64,000 bases of DNA from Psychrobacter sp. WY6 (GCF_018448495.1 NZ_CP049902.1:62001-126000); one strand, 5' to 3'; counted from the first letter of the stretch, positions 29,754 through 40,745 are shown. The notes: generated from the letters alone by a model not told the origin. Numbers and translations: made by a program.

Positions 29754-31851
29754 TTAAAAATAGCGTCTGTACGACAGCTGTACGTCTTCATTGGCATCAA
29801 CACGATCTTGCCATTCGTAGTTGGCATTAATGCGTAATGCTTGTTTTTTATCGATATCATACTGCAGCCCTAATGTCGATATCGGCTGCCAATAATGACC
29901 ACGGGCATTAGACTCATCGCTGCTGCCATGATACCAATATGGCAGTTGCAATTCAGCCTGAGCACGTAACTGATTGTTAATCTGATAACGACAGCCTGCA
30001 TTGACGCCAGCACCAACGCGAAAGCCTTTATTGATACCGCGCCCTGCTTGCGCTGTGCCGGACAAAAAGGTATAACATAGCTGCGGCGGCATCTCGCCTG
30101 CACCTGTGCGAGGCGTACCAAATGCCCATGACCAACCTGATTCATAGCCCAAGCTCCCAACTAAATGATCGCGACCGTCTTGCTGGGAGCCATCATTCAC
30201 ACGCGTCGCCTCGATGCTAGCGCCCCACGTTTTGCCTTTTTTGGCAGAATTGACCGGATTAAATGAGCGCCCACGAATCAATGTCACATTTTGCAAAACC
30301 ACACTGTTTGTCTGATTGGCTGTGTCATTATCGGTGTCGTACAGGCGCAAAGTCGCAGATGCGCCTTCTAAGTCGAAAAACTGTGGGAATCCTGAGGGAC
30401 GATCGAGAATATCATGATAGCCCGCTCGTAAGCCCAAATCGATATAGTTATTATCACCGCGCTGCCCTAGTCCCATATGAGCCAGTTGCAGCGGATGTCT
30501 GTCTATTGGATTGTTATCTGATACCGCTATAGTAGGCTGCAATAACGTCTGTCCATCAGCTGACATGCTCGACACCGCATTGAGTTGGGCAGATTTAATC
30601 TCATTGATCGTCTGCTTGGCGCTGTTGTGATAGCCGAATTGCTCGCGCTGCTCTTTGACCTTATTCAACTGCGCTTGGCGTAAAGTACTATCAGCAGGGG
30701 TATAGTTGGTGCTGGCAAGTAAGCCCTCATCATCAAGCAACTGCACGACATCTGAGGGAATAACCGCATAAGGCAGCTGACTCAATAAATGCTGCTGCGG
30801 GCGTACCACGTCAATTAAGCGTAAAATCTCAGACGCACAGTTATCTGTGGTGAAGTAATACGGCAATTTTAAATCTTTGGTTTCCCAAACGTGCAACATA
30901 ATCTGCTGCACTTCCGCTGGAGTCAAATCCAATTGATACGTCCATGCATCACGCTCGTCTTCTTGCAGATATTTCGCCAGCTTCTCTGGATAAGGGTCAA
31001 TTTCAATGAGATTGTCATAACCGCCAGTCATTGATTTGATGGCATACACCACAAAATTGTCTTTTGGATTACCACCAACCGTATAATTCAGCGCAACCGC
31101 GTGATGAATCTGGCTCGGATCAGCCACGCTCGCTTTTGAGTCGATACGTAATAAAGTATGAGCAAAGGCTGAAATAGGATTGTCCAAATACTCTTGGGCA
31201 AACATGATGGATAGCTGCTCAGGGGCAATCTTCTGCATCCATTCATTCAATTTGGGACAGTCAACTTGTAGCGCCGTTTTATCAATGTTTAATGTATCGG
31301 TCAACCATTGTGAACGCGCTGGAAAACGACATAATACCGAACTATTGGCAGTATTTTTTTTGACAATACGATTATTCGTTGTCGCTACCTCATTAGCGAG
31401 GGCGACGAGTAACACATCAAGCTCGGCAGCTGAATCATGCTGTCCATTCTCACTTAAAAAAAGTCAGCCTCATCAACCATGCTGGTGTCTTTTTTCTTAC
31501 CAATCAAATCTTTTGATCATCAAAAAATATAATAAACGTCGCCATGTCGTATCTTGGGCTAAATTTTGTGTTGCTGCTTGCTCACGCCACTTGGCTAATA
31601 ATTGCTCAGCGTTGCTTTTTCTAGCCCTTGGGTATTTTCTGGAGCGTCATTATCTGGCGTATTATTAGCAATTGCAGTAGCTTGCGGCGTAGACGCTAAT
31701 ACCCCTGTCGTACTAATGATGCTGGTGTTGGCAAAAAAGCTTGCGTTTGTGCAGAGAGTAGCAATCCTGCAATAGCAAGTGGTAAACGCGCTCGTTGACT
31801 CATAGTAGTTAGGGTACAATCTACAGATAAAAAATTAGGCTTTAGAGACAT
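29754..31851 (-). CDS. DUF4105 (Lnb N-terminal domain) envelope protein with C-terminal beta-rich domain, several frameshifts
   Basis: Start 31851 (or 31803, MSQRARLPLAIAGLLLSAQT, a signal peptide). The N-terminal ~130 residues are spread over three frames; breaks at 31735, 31617, about 31508 and about 31455 are mostly at A/T runs and each is repaired by one base. The intact part has LSIMFAQEYLDNPISAFAHT, LNYTVGGNPKDNFVVYAIKS and TDNCASEILRLID, matching the Cys/His pattern of DUF4105. The C-terminal ~250 residues are outer-membrane-like beta strands ending in aromatic YRRYF. Probably ~700 aa, outer-membrane associated. Function unknown. Confidence 0.75.
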
Positions 31852-31983
31852 AGGGTAAACCTCGCACGTTATTATTCATACGCCGATAGCGTGATTGATG
31901 GCTGGTTGATAATGCCGATTGGACCGTCCACTAAAATAACCTCAAAAGCCATATACGAGCTAGATCATTGAAATATCTTAGTC

Positions 31984-32060
31984 AAAGTGGCTGTTATCAA
32001 AGTTGTTACTATCAAAACTACTGTTATCAAGGTAGCTACTGTCAGAATGGCTATTAATTG
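31984..32060 (-). repeat. 15-bp-period imperfect repeat, pentapeptide-like on the minus strand
   Basis: About five degenerate 15-bp units. Read on the minus strand in one frame they give YLDNS, SFDSN, NFDNS, HFD and a stop, with no start codon. It may be a remnant of a pentapeptide-repeat gene or simply a decayed tandem repeat. Confidence 0.55.
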
Positions 32061-32124
32061 ATAGAAATGGCTAGCAACCAGCGGTCAATGCCCACTTATT
32101 AATATCATGATAAAAGAGAATATT

Positions 32125-32709
32125 ATGTCCATAACACCAATAACGATTAACGATGGCAGATTATCTGCAGCCACATACCTTGCATCACCAAACTGCAATC
32201 TGCGACCAACAGATATGGGTATTGATACTATTGTTATTCATAATATCAGCCTACCGCCGAACGAGTTCGGAGCATCTGATGCTGACGGCATCCATTACGT
32301 TAAAGCATTATTTACCAATCAGCTAGACTGGGCGGCGCATCCCTATTTTCAAACGATTAAAGGCGCGGAGGTTTCGGCTCACTTATTCATCGAGCGTGAT
32401 GGCACGATTACTCAGTTTGTCAATTTTAATGAGCGCGCGTGGCATGCTGGACGCTCTAGCTATTTGGGTCGCCCTGAATGTAATGATTATAGCATCGGTA
32501 TTGAGCTTGAAGGGTCTGATTTTGTGTCCTTCACCGCCGCACAATATGAGGTACTTGCAAAAGTGGTCTGTGCCATTTATGCCGCCTATCCCAAAACTCG
32601 TCGTCATCTAACAGGTCATAGCGATATTGCCCCTGGTCGCAAAACGGATCCCGGTGATTATTTTGAATGGGCAAGATTGCGTGAGATGGTCGCCGCTCTA
32701 TTAAAATAA
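32125..32709 (+). CDS. ampD: 1,6-anhydro-N-acetylmuramyl-L-alanine amidase AmpD
   Basis: Cytoplasmic zinc amidase of muropeptide recycling. 194 aa from MSITPITIND (AAAGAGAA upstream; an in-frame ATG at 32107 is less well placed). Motifs: DTIVIHNISLPP (zinc His), VSAHLFIERDGTITQFV, RAWHAGRSSYLGR, NDYSIGIELEG and RHLTGHSDIAPGRKTDPGDYFEW with zinc His/Asp. Full-length and intact. AmpC-type beta-lactamase or AmpR genes are not in the window. Confidence 0.95.
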   Translation: MSITPITINDGRLSAATYLASPNCNLRPTDMGIDTIVIHNISLPPNEFGASDADGIHYVKALFTNQLDWAAHPYFQTIKGAEVSAHLFIERDGTITQFVNFNERAWHAGRSSYLGRPECNDYSIGIELEGSDFVSFTAAQYEVLAKVVCAIYAAYPKTRRHLTGHSDIAPGRKTDPGDYFEWARLREMVAALLK

Positions 32710-32757
32710 AAAGACTCACTCAACTTTAATAATTATTGACCATTGACTGGAGATATT

Positions 32758-33274
32758 ATGACTTGGATTGAAGTGGTCGATTCAGCAGTGAAAATAGGTT
32801 TGGGCGCATTGATAGCAGGCGTTATTGCTTTTCTATTATCTTCAACACAACATCGTAATGAGCTTAAAAAAGCTAAAATAGAACGCGAGTTTGAGATGTT
32901 AAAAGAAGTTGCAGAAAAAGTAGAGAATTTTAATAATATTGCTTTAAGGTATTGGTCACTTTCTTCTGATTGGCGTAGAAGATTACTACTAGATAGTACG
33001 ATCTTACCATCTAGCAACCTATTAGATTCTCAAATGATTTATACGATAGCTTTAGCGAACTGACCAAAGCAGAATCATTACTACTACTATTCGGTTATGA
33101 CGAAGCTTCCGTCTCATTGAGATCATATGGTGAAACAGTTATATCCTTTAGAAAGAGAGTATCGTCTTTAGATATATTTTTGATGAAAGTGATGCAGCTA
33201 GCTACAGAGAATCTATGATTGATAAGCGGGCTGAGCTATTTAAGATATTAAACAAAATTTATAAAATGATTTAA
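32758..33274 (+). CDS. Small membrane-anchored coiled-coil protein (two frameshifts)
   Basis: Not recognised. One N-terminal TM helix (IGLGALIAGVIAFLLSS) is followed by a charged helix NELKKAKIEREFEMLKEVAE with coiled-coil character. After a break near 33045, SELTKAESLLLLFGYDEASV continues, and after another at a T run near 33180, DESDAASYRESMIDKRAELF runs to a stop at 33274. About 171 aa. GGAGA lies directly before the ATG at 32758. Possibly a monotopic inner-membrane protein co-transcribed with ampD (48 bp gap). No function proposed. Confidence 0.6.
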
Positions 33275-33432
33275 TGTAAGAAACCTCAGTTTTCCAAATG
33301 TCATATTCCACATCCAATCCATTTATCTCGATTATGAAAATGCTATAATTCGTCAGCTTTTTGATAGCAGCAACTTAGTAGACAACCATCAGTAAACAAC
33401 CTTCATTAAACAAATTAGCACAATAGGTTCTC

Positions 33433-34981
33433 ATGGCAAAAAGTCGGTTATTTCGTTCAACCATGGTGGTCAGTAGTATGACCATGCTATCTCGTATCTT
33501 AGGTCTGGTACGCGATGTCGTATTGTTAGGCGTCTTTGGCGCTGGTGGTCTGATGGATGCCTTTTTGGTCGCCTTCAAAATTCCAAACTTTTTGCGGCGT
33601 CTGTTTGCAGAAGTGCTTTAGTCAAGCCTTCGTCCCTGTGCTATCTGAATACAAAGAAAAATATAGTTTGCAGCAGGTACAAATCTTAGTCAGTCGTACT
33701 TCAGGCGCTCTGTTGTTAATTTTGTCTATGCTTACCGTTGTTGTTATTTTAATGGCACCTTGGGTCGTGACTTTATTCGCGCCTGGTTTTGCGGATCAAC
33801 CAGGTAAGTTTGCTATTACCGCTGAATTGCTGCGTCTGACCTTTCCTTATTTGCTATTTATTTCTATGACCGCCTTTGCCAGTGGCATTTTACAAAGCTA
33901 CGGACGCTTTGCTGCGCCTGCTTTTGCACCCGTGTTATTGAACTTATGTATGATTGGTGGCGCGCTAATTTTTGCCCCTATGTTCGATGTTCCTATCATG
34001 GCGCTAGGCTATGCGGTCGCTATCGCAGGATTGTTGCAATTCTTACTACAGCTGCCTCAGCTATGGCAACAAAAGCTGCTGGTCGCACCCAAGGTCGACT
34101 TTCAGCATGAAGGCGTTCGCCGTATTTTAAAACTCATGCTGCCTGCCATCTTTGGCGTCTCTGTCACTCAGATTAATCTGCTGCTCAATACCATTTTTGC
34201 GTCATTGATGATTGGCGGCTCGGTTTCTTGGCTGTATGCCGCAGAGCGTATGAGTGAGCTACCATTAGGCTTGATTGGCGTGGCAATCGGTACAGTCATT
34301 TTGCCAAGCTTATCAAAAAGTGAGGCGCAAAAAGACGATGTTAGCTTTAAAAAGACCATCGATTGGGCGGCACGCTTAATCATTTTAGTCGGTGTTCCGG
34401 CATCAGCAGCGTTGTTTATACTTGCCGATGTACTGATGCAAGCGCTGTTTTTGCGCGGTGAGTTTACCTTACGCGATGCGCAGATGAGTTCGCTCGCATT
34501 ACGTAGTATGGCTGGTGGTATTTTAGGCTTTATGCTTATTAAAATCTTTGCCCCTGCTTTTTTTGCCCGTCAAGATACCAGAACACCTGTAAAAATCGGT
34601 ATCATTTCTGTCTTTGCCAACATGGTTTTTAGTGTCATTTTCATCGGTATATTTTATTTCTTAGAGATTCCGCTACATGGCGGCTTGGCATTAGCAACCA
34701 CGGGCGCGGCCTTTGTGAACGCCGGCTTATTATATTACTTCTTACATAAACGTGATATTTTCCGCTTTGGCAGCCATTGGAAGAAACTATTCACCCAGTT
34801 TGCGATTGCGACCAGCGCTATGATTGGCGTACTTTATGTCATGCTGTCTTACTTCCCTAGCGATGATGCTCAATGGCGACGTATCGCCGCTTTGCTCATT
34901 ATGTGTGCCGTGGGAGCACTGGTTTATGGCGTGGTATTACTAGCCACTGGTTTCCGTCCGCGCCAGCTAAAGCATGGTTAA
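33433..34981 (+). CDS. murJ: Lipid II flippase MurJ (MviN), frameshifted near 33610
   Basis: MOP-superfamily transporter that flips lipid II across the inner membrane. N-terminus [59 protein letters not shown]; then one or two bases are missing (expected EGAFSQAF) and the second frame carries the rest with some 12 further TM helices, including [40 protein letters not shown] and [14 protein letters not shown]. About 516 aa, ending [15 protein letters not shown] lies about 85 bp upstream. Confidence 0.94.
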
Positions 34982-35092
34982 GCAGCTTCACTTACGAAAC
35001 CAAAACAAGCTTAGTAAGAGAATGGATAGTGAATGATGCGGATAGTTGCCATAATTAACCATTAACGAATAAATGAAATCTGAGGGCTAATA

Positions 35093-35722
35093 ATGATAAC
35101 CGAACGAGTAACCTTGCTACGCTTACCAACTATCCTGACTGCTGGTGTCCTTAGCACTGGACTGCTTTTAAGTGCTTGTAGCGATAACGATAAGACAGCT
35201 AATAGTGCCGAAGATACGGCAGCCATCGCTGAAGGCAGTGCTGATGAAAGCATTGATGCTGAAAATAGCGCTGCTAATCAAACGTCAGCAGTGGATGCGA
35301 ATAGCACAGTTGACAGCAAGCAGATGGCTGACAGCGGTAAAGCTGAAACGGCGATTGATAGTGATAATATCAACCCAGTCACCTCTGCAACCAAGCAAAA
35401 AAGCCTCGTAACCAATCCCACCCAAGCTGGTACGCCGGAAGATACTGTAAAGCAAGCACTAGATAGCTTGTATTATGGCGAGGTAAAAGAAGCCGCTAAA
35501 TATTATAAAGTAGATATGGCAAACTTCGAAGAAGAGCTGGCTAAAACCCAGTATGCCTTTCAGCAAACGGTTGATGGCGTCACTATTACCGATACTAAAT
35601 ACAGTGATGATAAAACCCGTGCCACCATCATTGGGGAGCTGATGTTAAAAGGACAAAGTGCGCCTGCACCGTTGACTTATGAGCTGCAAAAAATTGAAGG
35701 TCAATGGAAGATCTTGGGTTAA
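35093..35722 (+). CDS. Lipoprotein with C-terminal DUF4878-like domain
   Basis: 209 aa. Lipobox LLLSAC puts the acylated Cys near residue 29. A long Asp/Ser/Ala-rich linker follows (to ~115), then a small domain TPEDTVKQALDSLYYGEVKE and APLTYELQKIEGQWKILG, which has the NTF2-like pattern of DUF4878 (periplasmic, substrate unknown). The residue after Cys is Ser, so outer-membrane sorting is plausible. Intact. It lies between murJ and ribF, which are usually closer together. Confidence 0.75.
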   Translation: MITERVTLLRLPTILTAGVLSTGLLLSACSDNDKTANSAEDTAAIAEGSADESIDAENSAANQTSAVDANSTVDSKQMADSGKAETAIDSDNINPVTSATKQKSLVTNPTQAGTPEDTVKQALDSLYYGEVKEAAKYYKVDMANFEEELAKTQYAFQQTVDGVTITDTKYSDDKTRATIIGELMLKGQSAPAPLTYELQKIEGQWKILG

Positions 35723-35733
35723 GCTATTTTAGC

Positions 35734-36347
35734 TTACTTATCTGAAGCATCATCCGATGTCACCGCTTTACCCAGCATCACAACATCAGCGATAAAGCCT
35801 TGCATATCACACACTTTTGGCATATATCCCATTGCTCAAAACCAAGCTTACGGAACAATCCTAAGCTTGGCTGATTGTGCGCAAAAATAAGCGCGATTAC
35901 ATTATGAATGCCTAGGCTTGGCGCTTGTGTCAACATCCAGCATGTCAATAAACTGCCCAATCCTTGACCGTGAAAATCCTGATGCAAGTAGATACTAATC
36001 TCAGTGCTGATATGATAAGCCGGTCGTGCATATAAATCGCTAAAGCTACCCCATGCAACGATTGTTGCTGTCTCTGTTTTCGCTGAATTTTGCGTGGTCT
36101 TATGCATCGCTTTTACGACATAAATAGGACGCGTCGGACTAGTTATATGCTCATCAAACCAATCTGCACGCTCTTCACAAGTCACTGGGGTGAGATTGGC
36201 AGTGGCTTGTTTACCTGCAATAGTCTGATTGTAAATCGCCAAAATCTCTGACAAGTCGTCTCTACTTGCACGCTGCACGACAAACTCATCAGTGAGATAG
36301 TGTTCTAACAAAACAGCTGGTACAGCATTTAAGGCAGCAGCGGACAT
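35734..36347 (-). CDS. GNAT N-acetyltransferase, phosphinothricin-acetyltransferase type (frameshift near the end)
   Basis: Starts at 36347 (MSAAALNAVPAVLLEHYL) with GGAG upstream. Family features: VVQRASRDDLSEILAIYNQT, the TPVTCEERADWFDEH block typical of Pat-like enzymes, ISTEISIYLHQDFHGQGLGS (acetyl-CoA loop) and NVIALIFAHNQPSLGLFRKL. At about 35822 one G is missing from a G run; restoring it gives GYMPKVCDMQGFIADVVMLG and a stop at 35734. About 204 aa. Substrate may be methionine derivatives or similar amines, by family. Convergent with the lipoprotein gene. Confidence 0.82.
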
Positions 36348-36610
36348 AAGTTCTCCGTAGTTATTAATTAATAGTCTATGAGTGATAATTGTTGCAAGAT
36401 GATCCATCTATACAGAGGGTCATTACAAAAGCATGTGGACAAACATCACGGTATTTTAAGATGACAGAGCGGATAGCGCCATACTTTTATTGTCAGTAGA
36501 CTATAGGATGTTAGTGTGCTCATTTTACTTTATAATGGCTGATTTTAAACACATTGATTTTGGTACGGGTGTGTTTTTTATCTGGTTTTATCTATCATAG
36601 CTGAAAATTT

Positions 36611-37649
36611 ATGAACACCTATTTTCTTGAGCAACTGATTGCCTCGCCAAGTAATTTGACTGCAAATACTAGTCCAGTAGATTTAGCGCCCTGTGTGCTC
36701 ACTATCGGTAACTTCGATGGTGTCCATCTTGGTCATCAAGCGATGCTTGAACAAGTCCGTGATATTGCCCATGCACAAAATCTTGGTTGCTGTCATGATA
36801 TTTGAGCCACAGCCTCGTGAATTTTTTGCGCCAGCCACTGCGCCTGCTCGCCTCACCAATCTCGCTGAAAAACAAGCTTTGTTAGCAGAATATGGCGTTG
36901 AGACCTTGATTGTGGCAGGATTTGATGCAGAGTTTCGCTCGCTATCCGCCCAAGCATTTGCGGATCTCTTAGCCCTGCGCTTAAATGTCAAAGCGTTGGT
37001 GTTGGGTGATGATTTCAAATTTGGTCATGACCGTACTGGCGACAGTCAGTTTTTGCGGAATTATGGCTTAGATGTAACCAACCTACATACCGTCATCGAT
37101 GATAGTGGTAAAGCGGCACGTATCAGCTCTACTCGCGTTCGAGACTTACTATTGGCTGGTGATATTGACGCTGCTAATGCGCTACTTGGTCGCGATTATG
37201 CGATTACAGGAATGGTCGTTGGTGGCGATAAAATAGGTCGCACCATGGACTTTCCTACTGCGAATATTGACCTACAGCGTTTAAAACCTGCCCTGCATGG
37301 TATCTTTGCTGTTGATGTCGTCAGCCTCGACGAGGATGGGCAAGTGATTGCTGATGGCTTATCGGCACTTGCTATAGATGGCAAATCAGGTATCTCAGGA
37401 TTACGTTCCAATAGCCTCTTTGGGACAGCCAATATCGGCACTAGACCCTCTGTCGATAAACAACATGATTGGCGTTTGGAAGTTCATTTTCCAGAATTAA
37501 ATGCCGATTTATATGGATTAACTTTACAGGTCCGATTTTTGCATTATTTACATGGTGAACGACATTATGATGGCTTAGAAGCATTAAAAACAGGCATCCA
37601 TAATGATGTCAAAGCATTAATTGAGTGGCGAGAGCAGCAGCCCAGTTAG
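36611..37649 (+). CDS. ribF: Bifunctional riboflavin kinase/FMN adenylyltransferase RibF (frameshift near 36787)
   Basis: Makes FMN and FAD. The N-terminal adenylyltransferase has [19 protein letters not shown] (HxGH) in the first frame; after a break, [29 protein letters not shown] and [12 protein letters not shown] (ISSTxxR). The C-terminal kinase has [44 protein letters not shown] and [19 protein letters not shown]. About 345 aa. Essential, so the break is probably technical. Usual position is between murJ and ileS; here a lipoprotein and an acetyltransferase gene intervene. Confidence 0.95.
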
Positions 37650-37693
37650 ATAGCTAATATGCTTAAATGCGGGCATCGATATTTATAATTTAT

Positions 37694-37736
37694 AAAAAAA
37701 ACCCACAGCGTTTATAACGTTTGTGGGTTTCTATTT
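37694..37736. terminator. Bidirectional terminator between ribF and DUF2789 gene
   Basis: AACCCACAGCGTT / AACGTTTGTGGGTT hairpin with A and T runs on both sides. It serves two convergent genes. Confidence 0.85.
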
Positions 37737-37765
37737 AATAATTCGTTTTTTAATAGTTCTTTTTT

Positions 37766-38005
37766 CTAAGCATCTGGATGCATACGTACGTTTAAGTCAT
37801 CGATGACCTCTACCCATTCCGCATCTTTTTCCCACTCTTCTTGTAGAAAAGCACGCTGATTGTCTGTCCAAATGCTCGCTTCTATCAACTTCTCTTCTTT
37901 ATCCAACTGATTATTTTCAATAAAACTATCAATCGCTGCATCAGAGCTATCAAGTCCCAACTGTGCAAATAATTCATTCATATTGTATTCTGGTTCACCC
38001 AACAT
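37766..38005 (-). CDS. DUF2789 family protein
   Basis: 79 aa from MLGEPEYNMNELFAQLGLDS (start 38005, with AAGGAGAA upstream; the in-frame 38035 start is not preferred). SDAAIDSFIENN, ASIWTDNQRAFLQEEWEKDA and WVEVIDDLNVRMHP match DUF2789, a small acidic protein common in Pseudomonadales. Function unknown. Intact. Confidence 0.85.
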   Translation of the reverse strand: MLGEPEYNMNELFAQLGLDSSDAAIDSFIENNQLDKEEKLIEASIWTDNQRAFLQEEWEKDAEWVEVIDDLNVRMHPDA

Positions 38006-38144
38006 ACTTTTCTCCTTAAATGATACGAGTGTCATTGTGTATTATCTAAATTGACATATTTATTGTAGCAAGCTTTATTTTAATAGCTGTTAATCAACGT
38101 GTATCTAACGTTATCAATTGTATTAATAGGCATGCAAGACACAC

Positions 38145-38175
38145 AAAAAAGCCCTCTACATTAGAGGGCTTTTTT
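38145..38175 (-). terminator. Terminator after mdh
   Basis: AAGCCCTCTA / TAGAGGGCTT perfect hairpin with A/T flanks, 48 bp past the mdh stop. Confidence 0.9.
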
Positions 38176-38222
38176 AGAACAATTTCTATATAACAGCTTT
38201 ATGACATTATCACATTGGCTGC

Positions 38223-39210
38223 TTATGGTAGTAAATGAGCTACCGCATCACGTTCTTCGCTAAGCTCTTGCTCAGTCGCTGCCATTTTCTCTTTAGAGAA
38301 ATCTGATGACACATCAACGCCATCTACGATAGACCAGTCGCCGTTAGTGCATGTGCATGGGAATGAGTAGATTAAGCCTTTTGCGATACCGTATTCGCCG
38401 TTTGAATAAACGCCCATTGATACCCAATCATTCTCATCAGTACCCAATGCCCACGTACGTACGTGTGCAATGGCCGCGTTGGCAGCAGAAGCGGCAGATG
38501 ATGCACCGCGTGCTTTAATGATTGCAGCGCCACGTTGTTGTACTTCTGGGATATAAGTCGCTTCGTACCATTCGCGATCAACCAAATCTAACGCAGGCTT
38601 ACCGTTGACAGTAGCAGCAGTCAGATCAGGATACTGCGTTGATGAATGGTTGCCCCAGATGATCATTTTTTTCACGTCATTTACTGTGCTGTCAGTTTTG
38701 CCAGCCAACTGTGCCATGGCACGGTTATGATCTAGACGAGTCATCGCAGTGAAGTTACGTGGATCAAGATCTGGTGCATTACGCTGAGCGATAAGGGCGT
38801 TGGTGGGCAGGGTTACCGACAACCAATACTTTTACGTCACGGCTTGCAACGTCATTCAATGCTTTACCTTGTGCTGAGAAAATCGCAGCGTTGGCTTCTA
38901 GCAAATCTTTACGTTCCATACCTGGACCACGAGGACGTGAACCGACTAGCAGAGCATAGTCAACATCTTTGAATGCAACCGTCGCATCATCAGTCTGCAC
39001 AATACCTGCTAATAAAGGGAATGCACAATCTTCTAATTCCATGACCACACCCTTTAGGGCGTCAAGTGCTGGAGCGATTTCAAGCAATTGCAAAATAACT
39101 GGCTGATCTTTACCTAGCATCTCGCCAGATGCAATACGAAATAACATAGCATAGCTGATATTACCAGCGGCACCAGTGACGGCAACACGTAAAGGCTGTT
39201 TCATTGACAT
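38223..39210 (-). CDS. mdh: Malate dehydrogenase (one frameshift near 38810)
   Basis: NAD-dependent TCA enzyme of the ~328-residue type. [20 protein letters not shown] (Rossmann), [51 protein letters not shown], then two bases are missing and the second frame gives [34 protein letters not shown] (active-site Arg/Asp), [13 protein letters not shown] (catalytic His), [24 protein letters not shown] lies upstream of the start. Intact gene inferred. Confidence 0.94.
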
Positions 39211-39581
39211 TGAATACTCCCTAATTATAGATTAGATAATTCATGATTCTGATTGATGGTTCTAATGGATGACTATCGTTGTAAATAGCGACTTGCCTAC
39301 TGAATATAGCAGTCATAAACCGAGAGCTAGTGTAGCACTTCGTTCAGCAAATCGTCTAGAGACAATAAGACGCCGACCACCGATTATATTGTTACATTTT
39401 ATACGGGAGGATTTTTATACCTACTGTAAACCTATATGGATACAGCGCTAGAAAGTAATAAAAGGCAGCTGATAACAGCATTGAGAAGCGTTACATACAG
39501 TGATATAACACTTAAGATAAGCGAATATTATTAGGGCGTGTCCTCAATTCAAACAATAAGCATTTAAATAGGCTAAAAAAA
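39211..39581. other. mdh upstream region / RNase T2-like downstream region
   Basis: 371 bp with no convincing gene. A short frame at 39269-39451 lacks a ribosome-binding site. The mdh promoter lies at its start. A sequence TTAGGGCGTGTCCTCAATT near 39532 resembles an insertion-sequence end, but no partner was found. Confidence 0.45.
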
Positions 39582-40223
39582 CTATTTTCCACCCGAAATG
39601 ACGAACTTACTGCCACAATTATTCACAACATTATGACATGTGCCAAATTCGCTCCCTTCATAACAAATATGGATATCCGTCAATGTTGATTGACGACGAC
39701 TGCCCGCTTGGCAAATCAAATCAATACTGTTTGAGGACATACCACTATTAAGCTGGGTCATTTGACTGATAAATCGAGATTTAGAAACTGTATAGCTATT
39801 ACCCGTATTAAGCTCGTTAGGCAGCTTTAATGCGCCAGCATAATTGGTAATCTGGCGGAAATAACTACTGGCACTAAGCGGACTACACGCCCCATAACGC
39901 TGCCAAGCTTGGCTACGCACTGTCGTATCAGGCATGATACGGTTGACGACTTTTAACTGTAACGGTGTCAGACGTGGCTCACTACCACGTCCGCAGCGCT
40001 CACCATATCCCATATCTAAACCTGATACTGTCAACGAATAACCTTCCAAGCATTGACGCATACGGGCACGCGTCGGCTGTATGCTACACAGTGCTGGCGT
40101 CATCTCAATCATCAACACACGCTGTCCGCTCTTAACAGCGCTCGCGGCATGTACCGGCATCATCATAATGCCTTGCAACATCACTAATGCACCGATACTT
40201 AGCGTCGTATTTAGTTTATCCAT
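39582..40223 (-). CDS. Secreted RNase T2-fold protein lacking catalytic histidines
   Basis: 213 aa from MDKLNTTLSIGALVMLQGIM, a signal peptide cleaved near HAAS; the upstream in-frame ATG at 40385 would precede it by 54 residues. Conserved T2 layout: ALCSIQPT, then SLTVSGLDMGYGERCGRG where active enzymes have '(T)xHGLWP', and SQAWQRYGACSPLSASSYFR where they have 'HEWxKHGxC', followed by ALKLPNEL and cysteines in ICYEGSEFGTCHN. The Cys framework remains, but both active-site His motifs are changed. Likely periplasmic, non-catalytic or altered function. No frameshift. Confidence 0.65.
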   Translation of the reverse strand: MDKLNTTLSIGALVMLQGIMMMPVHAASAVKSGQRVLMIEMTPALCSIQPTRARMRQCLEGYSLTVSGLDMGYGERCGRGSEPRLTPLQLKVVNRIMPDTTVRSQAWQRYGACSPLSASSYFRQITNYAGALKLPNELNTGNSYTVSKSRFISQMTQLNSGMSSNSIDLICQAGSRRQSTLTDIHICYEGSEFGTCHNVVNNCGSKFVISGGK

Positions 40224-40745
40224 AGATGTATTGGTTATCGAGCTTGATTGGTTTAAATCTGGCGTCAGAGTAGATAGCGAGAGCATCTGCTGAATAGATG
40301 ACTGATGCCTAACTTTTAATAACAGGGGCAGATTAAAAATTTTTTGATCATAGGGGCTGAAGGCATCTAGCAATGATAAAAACATGGGCTATCGTTTAGC
40401 TCATAGCGTTCGACGTATGAACACTGATAAAACTAAGAATAGAGCTAACAAAAATGTGTGCGTCGATTGATAAGCACTTATTATAAGCATGTATAAAAGA
40501 CACTAATTGATGCAATGGTAGCAAAACGTTTTTTTTAATCTATAGCAGAAACGTAAACATAAGCTAATGATAGCATCAATAGTACAAAAATATCGCAACG
40601 TTAGCATGTCATCATCAGCGAGGTTGGGCGTCGAATTAGGCATCGCGTCAAGACAAAACTAGTTTTGATTGCACGATCAAAAGTGACATAAAAAAACCAT
40701 TAATGATTGCTCACGAATGGTTTTTTTGGTTTATACATTAGCATT
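40224..40745. other. Spacer between slt and RNase T2-like gene
   Basis: 520 bp. It has a perfect 14-bp palindrome CAAAACTAGTTTTG at 40654-40667 and the slt terminator at 40691-40727. No gene; AT-rich upstream of the RNase T2-like gene. Confidence 0.5.
40691..40727 (-). terminator. Terminator after slt
   Basis: AAAAAACCATT / AATGGTTTTTT stem with a 15-nt loop, 19 bp past the slt stop. Confidence 0.82.

Noticed and set aside
39269..39451. 60-codon frame upstream of mdh
   Set aside because: Lies in the mdh promoter region, without a ribosome-binding site or protein-like pattern.
39532..39552. Insertion-sequence-end-like sequence GGGCGTGTCCTC, loosely similar to one near 50925
   Set aside because: No paired end or transposase was found; the similarity is too short.
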